In this document: one piece after another, positions 1 to 7,731 of the stretch
Numbering within the stretch: position 1 is the first letter of the stretch
How the letters are laid out: every line of letters starts with the position of its first letter
DNA from: an uncultured Bacteroides sp.
GTDB taxonomy: Bacteria; Bacteroidota; Bacteroidia; Bacteroidales; Bacteroidaceae
Length of the DNA stretch: 12,293 nucleotides
Direction: 5' to 3'
Assembly: GCA_959606905.1 (NCBI GenBank)
Contig: CAUHML010000098.1
Location: forward strand, 1-12,293
Program-made: the position numbers and the translations under genes
The notes under the pieces: model-generated
Seen by the model: only the letters and a program-made list of their open reading frames with translations
What the model was told of the DNA's origin: nothing
Databases searched by the model: none

Positions 1-6
1 AAAATT

Positions 7-120
7 GTTTCAAGGCTTGAAACAATCCGTTTCACACCGAGAAACACTTCGTTTCATACGGTGAAACACTTTGTTTCCCGGCGTGAAACTTTTAGTTTCA
101 AATAGGGTTGAAACTAATTA
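7..120. repeat. Tandem array of 22-bp GTTTC-N7-GAAAC palindromes
   Basis: GTTTC occurs at 7, 29, 51, 73 and 95, exactly 22 bases apart each time. Its complement GAAAC occurs at 19, 41, 63 and 85, also 22 apart, and then at 110. Four units therefore have the form GTTTC-N7-GAAAC-N5, and a fifth (95-114) has a 10-base centre. The pentamers are invariant while centres and linkers differ between units. The first unit is a perfect palindrome around one central base (GTTTCAAG g CTTGAAAC). As RNA, each GAAAC could pair leftward (7-base loop) or rightward (5-base loop). The array touches the window edge and may continue to the left. Function is unknown: operator array, RNA structure or dispersed intergenic repeat are all possible. 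Confidence 0.85.
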
Positions 121-330
121 CGAAATAGCTTTACTAATCTTGCTCGATGGTGATGCGGTAAGGAATAAAACTATGTGTGGATGAACTTGTTCAAACCAGT
201 ACTGAAGTAAGCAGAGCCATGTACTTGACTTGCTCAAGTCTCTTACATCATTTCATTGTATGTAGTACTCCATCCCCCACTCAAAGGAACCCAAGCCCAC
301 ATTCCACCGACTTTTGCCCACGTGATGAAT

Positions 331-407
331 CTATATACCCCGCTTGTTGGGCATATATATTCAGCGTGGTGAGTATATATACCTACTACGCTGAATATAT
401 AGATCCA
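331..407. repeat. Palindromic intergenic element, upstream copy
   Basis: A perfect 14-bp inverted repeat (354-367 with 388-401, core attcagcgt/acgctgaat) encloses 20 bases that contain a further palindrome, gtatatatac (373-382), so 354-401 is close to one continuous palindrome. Flanking bases extend the resemblance to the element at 12061-12157: 345-357 (tgttgggcatata) matches 12077-12089 at 12 of 13 positions, and atatagatcca at 397-407 is identical to 12085-12095. This suggests both belong to one family of dispersed palindromic repeats. No transposase or coding capacity is associated with it. Confidence 0.7.
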
Positions 408-726
408 TCAGCTAATTTGAGAAAACTGAATGCGCTGAAAGCACTCTACCTTGTTTGCAGTATCTTTCTGCGAGGGATGTCTTTTTCCGCTTTCAGCCGC
501 TATTTCCTCCTATCAAGGCGTTTGCAGACAACACTGAAACGGCTGAAACCGGATTATAACATGAATATTCAATAAGAGGGTTTTGGCAAGGTCAGAACCG
601 GATAGTTGGGTGTTTTAATCATTGTCTTTTTGAGATAAGAACCATTTCTCCGATGGAACGGGTTGATTTGGTGAAAAGTGAATATTTAATGGCTATTTTT
701 TAAATATTGATTTTTGTTGTTGTACC

Positions 727-734
727 TATTTTTG
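727..734 (+). promoter_or_regulatory. Candidate -7 promoter box for the PUL operon
   Basis: TATTTTTG matches the Bacteroides -7 consensus TAnnTTTG exactly and lies 87 bases before the GH18 start codon, which would leave a 5' leader of roughly 80 bases. The -33 element is weak: the nearest candidate is attg at 706-709, leaving 17 bases where about 19-21 is usual. In such A/T-rich DNA a chance match is possible. No -10/-35 pair of the E. coli type is evident. Confidence 0.4.
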
Positions 735-821
735 TGACGTTGATTTTAGGAGAAAAACCAATTGTTTGATTAATGGAGACTCTTATTGTCAGCGAATAGA
801 AAATCTTAATAACTTAAATTT

Positions 822-2474
822 ATGAGAAACAAATTCTTTTTATGTCTTTTCGTGTTAGTATCGCTAACAGCTTGTAAAGACACTAAATGGGTAGAAGTTC
901 CGGGTGGAATGCCCCCTGAAGGAGCAATCACCGGACAGCCGGGAGTGGATGATCCGGCTGAGAAAACATTAATCAATTGTCAATACATTGGTGGTGACCC
1001 TTTCGAATTAAACCGTATTCCGGTAGAAAATCTGATTGTCAGCAATGATCTTATTTATTTGGCTGCGCGTCCTTATGCTAATGGAGATATAGCTTTTGAC
1101 TTGCCTATAAATGATGCAACTTTTACAGGCGGGGTTTCGCATGAAGCTACTTATGAGGGACGTAGCGGTGTGATAAAATTTGACGGAACCGGAAAAATGA
1201 ATGGAAAAGATGGATTATTGCATTCTACAGAAGAGACATTTAATAAAAGTTTCACTTTTGCTACCTATATATTTATAGATGAGTGGGTGCCCGGAGCATA
1301 TATCTTTAAAAAAACAAGTGGAGATAAAGTGTTGGCTGCCTTACAATTAGGTGCTAACGAGCAGACTGTGAGCTGGGCGTTGGGAAATGCATCAGTGACA
1401 GCAGGTACCTATGTGGATGCCAAGGGTTTGGCTCCGGGAGCTTGGCATTATCTGGCGGTAGATTATGATGGCAATAAAAAGCAATTCAGGATTTTTGTAG
1501 ATGCGTGGTCTTCTACGCTTGACAAAGAAATCGTATTGCCTACTGCCCGTGCCGATTTTTATATAGGTGAAAACTTCAAAGGCCGTTTGGATGAAACTTC
1601 TTTTTGGAGTATGGCAGCAGGTACTGGTGGGAAAAATGGTATAAAATTCGATAATTGGAATATGGTAGCAAAAGTGTTGGCTTATTGGCAATATGATGAT
1701 TCTACCAATCCGGGGAAGGACTCTCACACTTGGTTGGACCGTTGGAAAAAAATACGCGAAACCTTGGCAGCTCAGGTAGGTAATGACAGCCGAAAATTAC
1801 GATTAGGATTCGGCAGCGGGCAATGGAGGCAAATGATGAGTGCTGATAATACGCGTACCGCATTTGCTAATAATTTGAAGAGTGTTTTGAAGGAATATGA
1901 ATTTGACGGAGTAGACCTTGATATTGAATGGCCTACTACGGAGACAGAATATGCTAACTACAGTGCGACGATTGTGAAAATCAGACAGATACTTGGCAAA
2001 GACGTATGTTTCTCCGTATCCCTTCATCCGGTTGCTTATAAAATTTCGAAAAATGCGATTGAAGCTTTGGATTTTATGTCTTACCAATGCTACGGACCGG
2101 CAGTGATGCGATATTCTTACGAGCAATTTGTAAAAGATGCAGAAATGGCTGTTGAGTACGGGATTCCGGCAGATAAACTGGTTCTCGGTGTGCCTTTTAT
2201 CGGGACTACCGGTGTAAATGGAGAACAAGTCTCTTACTCTGATTTTATAAATGGTGGACTTTCGGATGTTGCTTTGGATGAATTTACGTATAATGGCAAA
2301 ACGTATACTCTTAATGGTCAGAATACGATTCGTAAAAAAGCGAAGTATGCTTGTGAGGAAGGCTATAGAGGAATAATGAGTTGGGGGTCCGATGTGTCGG
2401 TAAATAATGAAAAATCATTGTTGAAAGCGATACAAGAGGAGTTTGTTGCTTATGAGATTAATAATCCCAAGTAA
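822..2474 (+). CDS. GH18 glycosidase lipoprotein with inserted LamG-like domain
   Basis: 550 aa, predicted surface or outer-membrane lipoprotein: signal peptide 1-17 with lipobox LTAC and Cys18. The C-terminal half is a GH18 TIM barrel, with beta-3 near 325-332 (KLRLGFGSG), the catalytic signature DGVDLDIE at 362-369 (Glu369 the expected acid, Asp367 its partner), a MSYQ motif at 419-422 with the expected Tyr421, and the late barrel Trp521 (GIMSWGSD). GH18 enzymes cleave beta-1,4 bonds after GlcNAc by substrate-assisted catalysis, as chitinases or endo-beta-N-acetylglucosaminidases. Residues about 100-292 look like a LamG/concanavalin-like domain (GVIKFDGTG start, GRLDETSFW near the end). Residues 49-92 resemble GH18 strands beta-1 and beta-2, so the LamG domain appears inserted in the barrel. 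This is the first gene of the operon, 29 bases before the SusC-like gene. An endoglycosidase on N-glycan-like substrates is favoured over a chitinase, but not proven. Confidence 0.85.
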   Translation: MRNKFFLCLFVLVSLTACKDTKWVEVPGGMPPEGAITGQPGVDDPAEKTLINCQYIGGDPFELNRIPVENLIVSNDLIYLAARPYANGDIAFDLPINDATFTGGVSHEATYEGRSGVIKFDGTGKMNGKDGLLHSTEETFNKSFTFATYIFIDEWVPGAYIFKKTSGDKVLAALQLGANEQTVSWALGNASVTAGTYVDAKGLAPGAWHYLAVDYDGNKKQFRIFVDAWSSTLDKEIVLPTARADFYIGENFKGRLDETSFWSMAAGTGGKNGIKFDNWNMVAKVLAYWQYDDSTNPGKDSHTWLDRWKKIRETLAAQVGNDSRKLRLGFGSGQWRQMMSADNTRTAFANNLKSVLKEYEFDGVDLDIEWPTTETEYANYSATIVKIRQILGKDVCFSVSLHPVAYKISKNAIEALDFMSYQCYGPAVMRYSYEQFVKDAEMAVEYGIPADKLVLGVPFIGTTGVNGEQVSYSDFINGGLSDVALDEFTYNGKTYTLNGQNTIRKKAKYACEEGYRGIMSWGSDVSVNNEKSLLKAIQEEFVAYEINNPK

Positions 2475-2503
2475 ATGTAATCTTAATTATTAAATGTAAT
2501 ATT

Positions 2504-5500
2504 ATGAAAAAAGAAAAATTAATGAAGATACAAGAACGACTTGTTTTTCTTCTGATTTTCCTATTCTTATTGCCGATAGGGGTCATTGCCCAACAAAAGA
2601 TGATTACGGGGCAAGTAGTGGACGAACAGGGAGAAGCTGTTATTGGCGCCAGTGTGATGGTGAAAGGTGCAAAAACCGGAACAATTACGGATTTGGACGG
2701 AAATTTTTCTGTTCAGGGAAAAGCGGGGCAAACGCTTTCTATAAGTTATGTTGGCTATACTCCATTGGATGTGAAAATTACAAAATTACAAAACAATCGA
2801 TTCGTATTGAAGGAAAACACGGAAGTGCTTGACGAGGTTGTTGTTGTCGGTATGGATACGCAAAAGAGAAATACAATTACGGCGGCGGTATCTGTAGTGA
2901 AAGGAGATGATATCGTCAATCGTCCCATAACGGACCTCACCAGCGCTTTGCAAGGTAATGTAGCAGGATTAAATTTCGCATCGGATGCAATGGGAGGAGC
3001 TAAAGGAGGTGAGTTGGGTACGGATATAAAATTCAATATCCGTGGTGTTGGCTCTATCAATGGTGGCGAACCGTATGTATTGGTAGACGGAATCGAACAA
3101 AGTATGCAGAATGTGAATCCCGCCGATGTTGCTAGTATCAGTGTGTTGAAAGACGCCTCGGCAGCCGCGATTTATGGTGCCCGTGCCGCCTATGGTGTGG
3201 TATTGGTTACAACTAAAAGTGGAAATTCGGAAAAAGCTAAAGTAAGTTATTCGGGAACAGTTGGTTTTAGTTCTCCTATCCGTACTCCACAGATGATGAA
3301 TTCTTTGGAGTTTGCTTATTATAATAATGCTTTGTATGATGCCGGTGCATCTGCTTCGGGGATTAATAGAATCTCAGACTCGGTTATAGAAAAGATTAAG
3401 GGATTCATGCAGAATCCATATTCAGAGGAATTTCCGGGAATAGATGTATCTAGTAACGGAGAAGACTGGGCTAGTGCATATTATGCCCAGTATGGCAATA
3501 CGGATTGGTTTAAATACTATTACAAGGATAAGTCCATTCGTCATTCACATAATTTGAGTGTACAGGGTGGATCGCAGAAGATAAACTACTATATCGGTAT
3601 GGGATATGTCTATCAGGAGGGCTTTCTGGATCATGTTAAGGATGATTTGAGCAAGTATAATCTGAATACAAAGCTACAGGCGAAGCCTACTGACTGGTTG
3701 AGATTCAACCTAAATAATAATATAACTTTGCAAATGATAAAACGTCCGATGCCCAACCAGTCTATTATTTATAATAAGATAGGTTCGCATCGTCCGTCAC
3801 AAGTTACACATTTGCCGATTGATTCAAAATATAATATTCCCAGCTGGAACGAAACGCTTTTCATGCAAAATTCGAATTATGAAAATAATCGGCTTTCAGA
3901 TGCCTTGTCAGTATCCGCTACGGCTACTCTAATGAAAGGATGGGATGTTACGGCTGAAATGAAGATACGTTTTGATGTAGAAAATAACAATATGATTCTA
4001 TATGAGAATCCGCAATATGAAACTCCTTTAGGGACGCTAAAACCGGGTGATGCTACTGGACGCAGGCAAGGATTCTCTTATCCGAATATCGATTGGAAGT
4101 TAATGAAGTTCGGTTCTTATGCCCGTGGAAGTCTGTTCAATTATTATTTGTCGCCTAATGTGTCCAGTATGTATATTCAGCAATGGGGAAAACATTCTTT
4201 CAAGGCAATGGCGGGATTCCAAATGGAAATGAAAGAAGATTCCAATGAGTATATGTATAAAGATGGAATGATGAGTAATGATATCTTTTCTTTTGCAAAT
4301 GCCAGCGGGAACGTCATAGCCGGAGAAGATCGTACACATTGGGCTACAATGGGGGCTTACCTTAAGTTGAACTGGAATTATGACAATATATATTTCTTTG
4401 AGTTCAGCGGGCGTTATGATGGCTCTTCACGTTTTGCAAAAGGAAACCGTTGGGGATTTTTCCCTTCATTCTCTGCTGGTTATGATATTGCCAGAACAGA
4501 TTACTTCCAGAGGCTGAAACTTCCGGTGTCTCAATTGAAAGTCCGTGTGTCTTATGGTCGTCTGGGTAATCAGAATGGAGCCGGATTATACGATTATCTG
4601 GCTACTATGTCATTGGATGCTTTGGGATCTAATGGTTGGTTATTGCCTACTGCCTCTTCTGCCAGTGCTATCAAGGGAACGATAGCAAAGACCCCTAAAA
4701 TGGTAAGTCCGTTTATTACATGGGAAAAAGTGGATAATGCAAACTTGGGACTTGATTTGATGCTGTTCGACAATCGGCTTTCTTTAGAAGCAAATATATA
4801 CCAGCGCATGACAAGGGATATGATTGGTCCGGCCGAAGCTATTCCCGATATTAGTGGTATAGCTTCCGAAAACCGCTCTAAAATAAATAATGCTACATTG
4901 CGTAACCGCGGATGGGAGCTTTCGGTGAACTGGCATGATCAGCTGAAATGTGGATTTAGTTATGGCGTAGGATTCAATGTGTTTAGCTATAAGGCTGTCG
5001 TTACCAAATATAATAATCCAGATGGAACCATTTACAATAATCACACCGGGTATGGTCCTAATAAAGGATATTATGAAGGGATGGATCTTGGTGAGATTTG
5101 GGGGTATCAGGCTGACGACCTTTTCATGACAAACCGTGAGATTGATGATTACTTGCGAAAGGTGGATATGAGTGCGCTCAAGCCGGATGACATGTGGCGT
5201 CGTGGAGATTTGAAATATATAGATTCCAATAATGATGGGAAAATAGATGGTGGTGACGGTACGATATACAATCATGGTGACTTGAAGATTATTGGTAATA
5301 CAACTCCCAAATATTCGTTCGGTATCAATTTGAATGTGGGATATAAGGGTTTTGAAGTATCTACTTTATTGCAAGGAGTGGCAAAAAGGGATTTCCCGAT
5401 TTCGGGAAGTAGCTATATGTTTAGTGCAGGTAGCTATAACTTCAAGGAGCATCTGGATTATTTCAGCCCGGAGACTCCGAATGGCTTTTTGCCTCGTCTG

Positions 5501-5860
5501 ACTAGCTGGAAAAATAATCAGGACTTTTATGTAAATACAGGGTATAATTCAACTCGCTATTTATTGAATGCAGCTTATATGCGTATGAAGAACCTGACTG
5601 TATCATATAATTTCGATAAGAAGTTGCTAAAACATATCGGTATTAGTCGACTGAAATTGTATGTAGCATGCGATAACCTGTTTACTGTAACAAAATTGCC
5701 AAAACAGTTTGATCCGGAAACGCTTAATCAGGTGAACGGAATGGCTGGAGGTACTACTACAGAGGCTCCGGGTCTAACCTCACCGGTCGTATCTAATGGT
5801 AATGGTATGGTGTATCCGCTAAACCGGAATTTTGTATTCGGACTTGATTTTACTTTTTAA
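2504..5860 (+). CDS. SusC/RagA-family TonB-linked outer-membrane transporter
   Basis: 1118 aa, the TonB-dependent channel that imports bound oligosaccharides across the outer membrane in partnership with the SusD-like protein. A hydrophobic signal peptide ends near residue 29 (VIAQ). A carboxypeptidase-D-regulatory-like domain spans about 33-103 (MITGQVVDEQGEAVIGASV). A TonB-box-like segment DEVVVVG follows at 110-116, then the plug at about 120-240 with typical SusC landmarks (NIRGVGSINGGEPYVLVDG; ISVLKDASAAAIYGARA). The remainder is the beta-barrel, ending in aromatic GLDFTF as expected for outer-membrane insertion. An acidic loop at 907-918 (DSNNDGKIDGGD) resembles a calcium-binding loop and is common in this family. 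There is no N-terminal STN domain, so anti-sigma signalling through this protein is unlikely. An internal Met at residue 7 is an alternative start. The SusD-like gene begins 10 bases later. Confidence 0.95.
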   Translation: MKKEKLMKIQERLVFLLIFLFLLPIGVIAQQKMITGQVVDEQGEAVIGASVMVKGAKTGTITDLDGNFSVQGKAGQTLSISYVGYTPLDVKITKLQNNRFVLKENTEVLDEVVVVGMDTQKRNTITAAVSVVKGDDIVNRPITDLTSALQGNVAGLNFASDAMGGAKGGELGTDIKFNIRGVGSINGGEPYVLVDGIEQSMQNVNPADVASISVLKDASAAAIYGARAAYGVVLVTTKSGNSEKAKVSYSGTVGFSSPIRTPQMMNSLEFAYYNNALYDAGASASGINRISDSVIEKIKGFMQNPYSEEFPGIDVSSNGEDWASAYYAQYGNTDWFKYYYKDKSIRHSHNLSVQGGSQKINYYIGMGYVYQEGFLDHVKDDLSKYNLNTKLQAKPTDWLRFNLNNNITLQMIKRPMPNQSIIYNKIGSHRPSQVTHLPIDSKYNIPSWNETLFMQNSNYENNRLSDALSVSATATLMKGWDVTAEMKIRFDVENNNMILYENPQYETPLGTLKPGDATGRRQGFSYPNIDWKLMKFGSYARGSLFNYYLSPNVSSMYIQQWGKHSFKAMAGFQMEMKEDSNEYMYKDGMMSNDIFSFANASGNVIAGEDRTHWATMGAYLKLNWNYDNIYFFEFSGRYDGSSRFAKGNRWGFFPSFSAGYDIARTDYFQRLKLPVSQLKVRVSYGRLGNQNGAGLYDYLATMSLDALGSNGWLLPTASSASAIKGTIAKTPKMVSPFITWEKVDNANLGLDLMLFDNRLSLEANIYQRMTRDMIGPAEAIPDISGIASENRSKINNATLRNRGWELSVNWHDQLKCGFSYGVGFNVFSYKAVVTKYNNPDGTIYNNHTGYGPNKGYYEGMDLGEIWGYQADDLFMTNREIDDYLRKVDMSALKPDDMWRRGDLKYIDSNNDGKIDGGDGTIYNHGDLKIIGNTTPKYSFGINLNVGYKGFEVSTLLQGVAKRDFPISGSSYMFSAGSYNFKEHLDYFSPETPNGFLPRLTSWKNNQDFYVNTGYNSTRYLLNAAYMRMKNLTVSYNFDKKLLKHIGISRLKLYVACDNLFTVTKLPKQFDPETLNQVNGMAGGTTTEAPGLTSPVVSNGNGMVYPLNRNFVFGLDFTF

Positions 5861-5870
5861 ATAGAGGATA

Positions 5871-7688
5871 ATGATGAAAAAAATATATTTATTAGCAGTA
5901 GCTTTAGCCGGTACTTTATTGACTTCCTGTTCTGACTTTCTGGATAAAGTGCCTTTGGTGGTGCCCAGTAGCGAGACATTCTTGACGAATCAAAGTGCCG
6001 TGACTAATTATGTCAATGGTTTGTATATTGCTCTTCCTTCTGCAGGTGCCTATGGCATGGGAATAATGGGAGAAGAAAAGAATAGTGATAATATGGTAGC
6101 CATGGTGTATGACAGGCGTATGAACGGAGAGTTGCAAGAATCTATCGGAGGCGTAACAGAATGGCAGAAAGGATACCAGAATCTACGTAGTGTCAATTAC
6201 TTCTTAGAATATTATAAAGTACCGGCAGCTGAAGAAACGGCGGAAGTATTATCTCTGAAAGGAGAAGCCTATTTCTTTCGTGCATATTGGCACTATTACT
6301 TGTTGACTAAATTCGGCAGTATTCCTGTGATGGACAAGTTTTGGGATGGAAACGCTACCGTTGGCGGGTTACAGATTCCGGCACGTGATCGTTCGGCAGT
6401 GGCACAATTCATTCTTGATGATTTGAAGGCAGCTAAAGAGTTGCTATATTCCCGCAGCAAATATCAGGGATTGCGTATTTGTAAAGAAGCTGCTATGGTT
6501 ATGGCGATGAGAGTGGCACTCTTTGAAGGTACGTGGGAGAAATATCATAAAGGTACTGACTTTGCCGCTGCCGAGTATAAATCAGATGATTTTTTGCAGC
6601 AAGTACTTACTTTGGGAGATGAATTGTTTCAAATGGGTATTACATTAAACACAAAAGAGAATGATAAATCAGTGAAGAATATTGATGATGCGTATGGAAA
6701 CCTGTTCAATTCAAAAGATTTGTCGGCTACTCAGGAAGTGTTGTTTTGGAAGAAATATTCAATTGCCGACAACTTGGTTCACAGTTTAAATACGAATTTA
6801 TCCAGTGGAATGTGTGATGCTGAAGGACCAGCCGGACTTTCTCAATCATTAGTAGATAATTATTTAAGTGTGGATGGCAACTTTATTGATCCCACAGCCG
6901 CAAAATTTAAAGATTTCAATGAATCTTTTAAGGATAGGGATGGTCGGTTGCTGGCCACTGTAATGCATTCGGACTGTAAATACAAATCGATGACAGTGAA
7001 AGGAGCTAAGAAAATGCTGGTGAAGGCTTATTCAGAGGAAGATAAAGATTTAATCAATCCTCCTCAAATTGTAAGTACCGGAAATCAGAGTAATACTACC
7101 GGCTATCATATCCGTATGGGAATTGATACTACATTCGTAAGTGGGCAGGGAGAAACTGCCACTCCAATGATTCGTTATGCAGAAGCCTTGCTGGCTTATG
7201 CAGAAGCTGCGGAAGAATTGGGAAAATGTGACGCTGCTGTTTTGGAGAAGACTATAAAGCCATTACGCGAACGGGCCGGAGTCACTTATCTCGCTCCATC
7301 AGCTATTGATCCCAATTTCCCTGATTTTGGTTATACAATTTCTGCCAATCTGCAAGAAATCCGTCGGGAAAGACGCTCTGAACTGCCATTGCAGGGAATG
7401 CGTTTGGATGATTTGATGCGTTGGAGAGCACATAAGTTATTCCAGGGGAAACGTGGCGGAGGCGCTTACTTTGGAGCCGGCAGCGTTTTATATAAATCAA
7501 TTGATCCGAAGAATGAAGAATTGGCTCAAATTCTGGTAGACAATAACGATTACTTGGATCCACTGAAAAATGTTCTTCCACGTGGGTTCCAGTTTGATGC
7601 GGGACGTGATTATCTACTTCCGATTCCACCGAGCGAGATATCATTGAATAAAGAACTGACACAGAATCCGGGGTGGCGCAAAAATTGA
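5871..7688 (+). CDS. SusD/RagB-family glycan-binding outer-membrane lipoprotein
   Basis: 605 aa, the surface lipoprotein that caps the SusC-like barrel and binds glycan. The lipobox LTSC ends at Cys20, followed by SDFLDKVP, the usual mature N-terminus of the family. Family landmarks are present in order: GEAYFFRAYWHYYLLTKFG at 131-149, the helical repeat segment RYAEALLAYAEAAEEL at 435-450, EIRRERRSEL at 496-505, and the C-terminal YLLPIPPSEI (581-590) with QNPGW near the end. Length is within the normal range. Two ATG codons are adjacent: the second (5874) stands 5 bases after a purine stretch agagga (5863-5868) and the first only 2, so initiation at 5874 (604 aa, Cys19) is equally plausible. 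The 10-base gap to the preceding gene supports cotranscription. Ligand specificity cannot be read from the sequence. Confidence 0.95.
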   Translation: MMKKIYLLAVALAGTLLTSCSDFLDKVPLVVPSSETFLTNQSAVTNYVNGLYIALPSAGAYGMGIMGEEKNSDNMVAMVYDRRMNGELQESIGGVTEWQKGYQNLRSVNYFLEYYKVPAAEETAEVLSLKGEAYFFRAYWHYYLLTKFGSIPVMDKFWDGNATVGGLQIPARDRSAVAQFILDDLKAAKELLYSRSKYQGLRICKEAAMVMAMRVALFEGTWEKYHKGTDFAAAEYKSDDFLQQVLTLGDELFQMGITLNTKENDKSVKNIDDAYGNLFNSKDLSATQEVLFWKKYSIADNLVHSLNTNLSSGMCDAEGPAGLSQSLVDNYLSVDGNFIDPTAAKFKDFNESFKDRDGRLLATVMHSDCKYKSMTVKGAKKMLVKAYSEEDKDLINPPQIVSTGNQSNTTGYHIRMGIDTTFVSGQGETATPMIRYAEALLAYAEAAEELGKCDAAVLEKTIKPLRERAGVTYLAPSAIDPNFPDFGYTISANLQEIRRERRSELPLQGMRLDDLMRWRAHKLFQGKRGGGAYFGAGSVLYKSIDPKNEELAQILVDNNDYLDPLKNVLPRGFQFDAGRDYLLPIPPSEISLNKELTQNPGWRKN

Positions 7689-7731
7689 GAAGCATCAACT
7701 TAAGTTCATTGATAATTATAAAGAAAAAAAC

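Larger units (their letters stand above)
1..821. other. Long non-coding region upstream of the operon
   Basis: About 820 bases without a gene I can support. From left to right it holds the 22-bp palindrome array (7-120), a short perfect palindrome with arms gacttg/caagtc (227-240), a C-rich stretch (about 270-320), the long near-palindrome at 331-407, and a 9-bp inverted repeat (491-499 with 540-548, arms tttcagccg/cggctgaaa). Positions 576-726 are A/T-rich with no clear structure. The promoter candidate lies at 727-734. An open frame at 177-575 runs straight through the near-palindrome and does not look like a protein gene. The amount of inverted-repeat structure suggests regulatory or repetitive DNA rather than a decayed gene. 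Confidence 0.7.

Noticed and set aside
7..120. CRISPR array
   Set aside because: Only 5-base blocks are conserved, the spacing is 22 bp in total with 5-10 base intervals, and there are no cas genes; the repeat-spacer dimensions do not fit.
274..319. Possible G-quadruplex on the minus strand
   Set aside because: Four C runs (274-278, 290-292, 296-298, 317-319) exist on the plus strand, but two of the loops are 11 and 18 bases, too long for a convincing quadruplex.
177..575. Open reading frame of 132 codons upstream of the operon
   Set aside because: It passes through the 354-401 near-palindrome and the C-rich stretch, has no recognisable domain, signal or ribosome-binding site, and its Ser/Tyr/Cys-rich composition looks like translated non-coding repeats.
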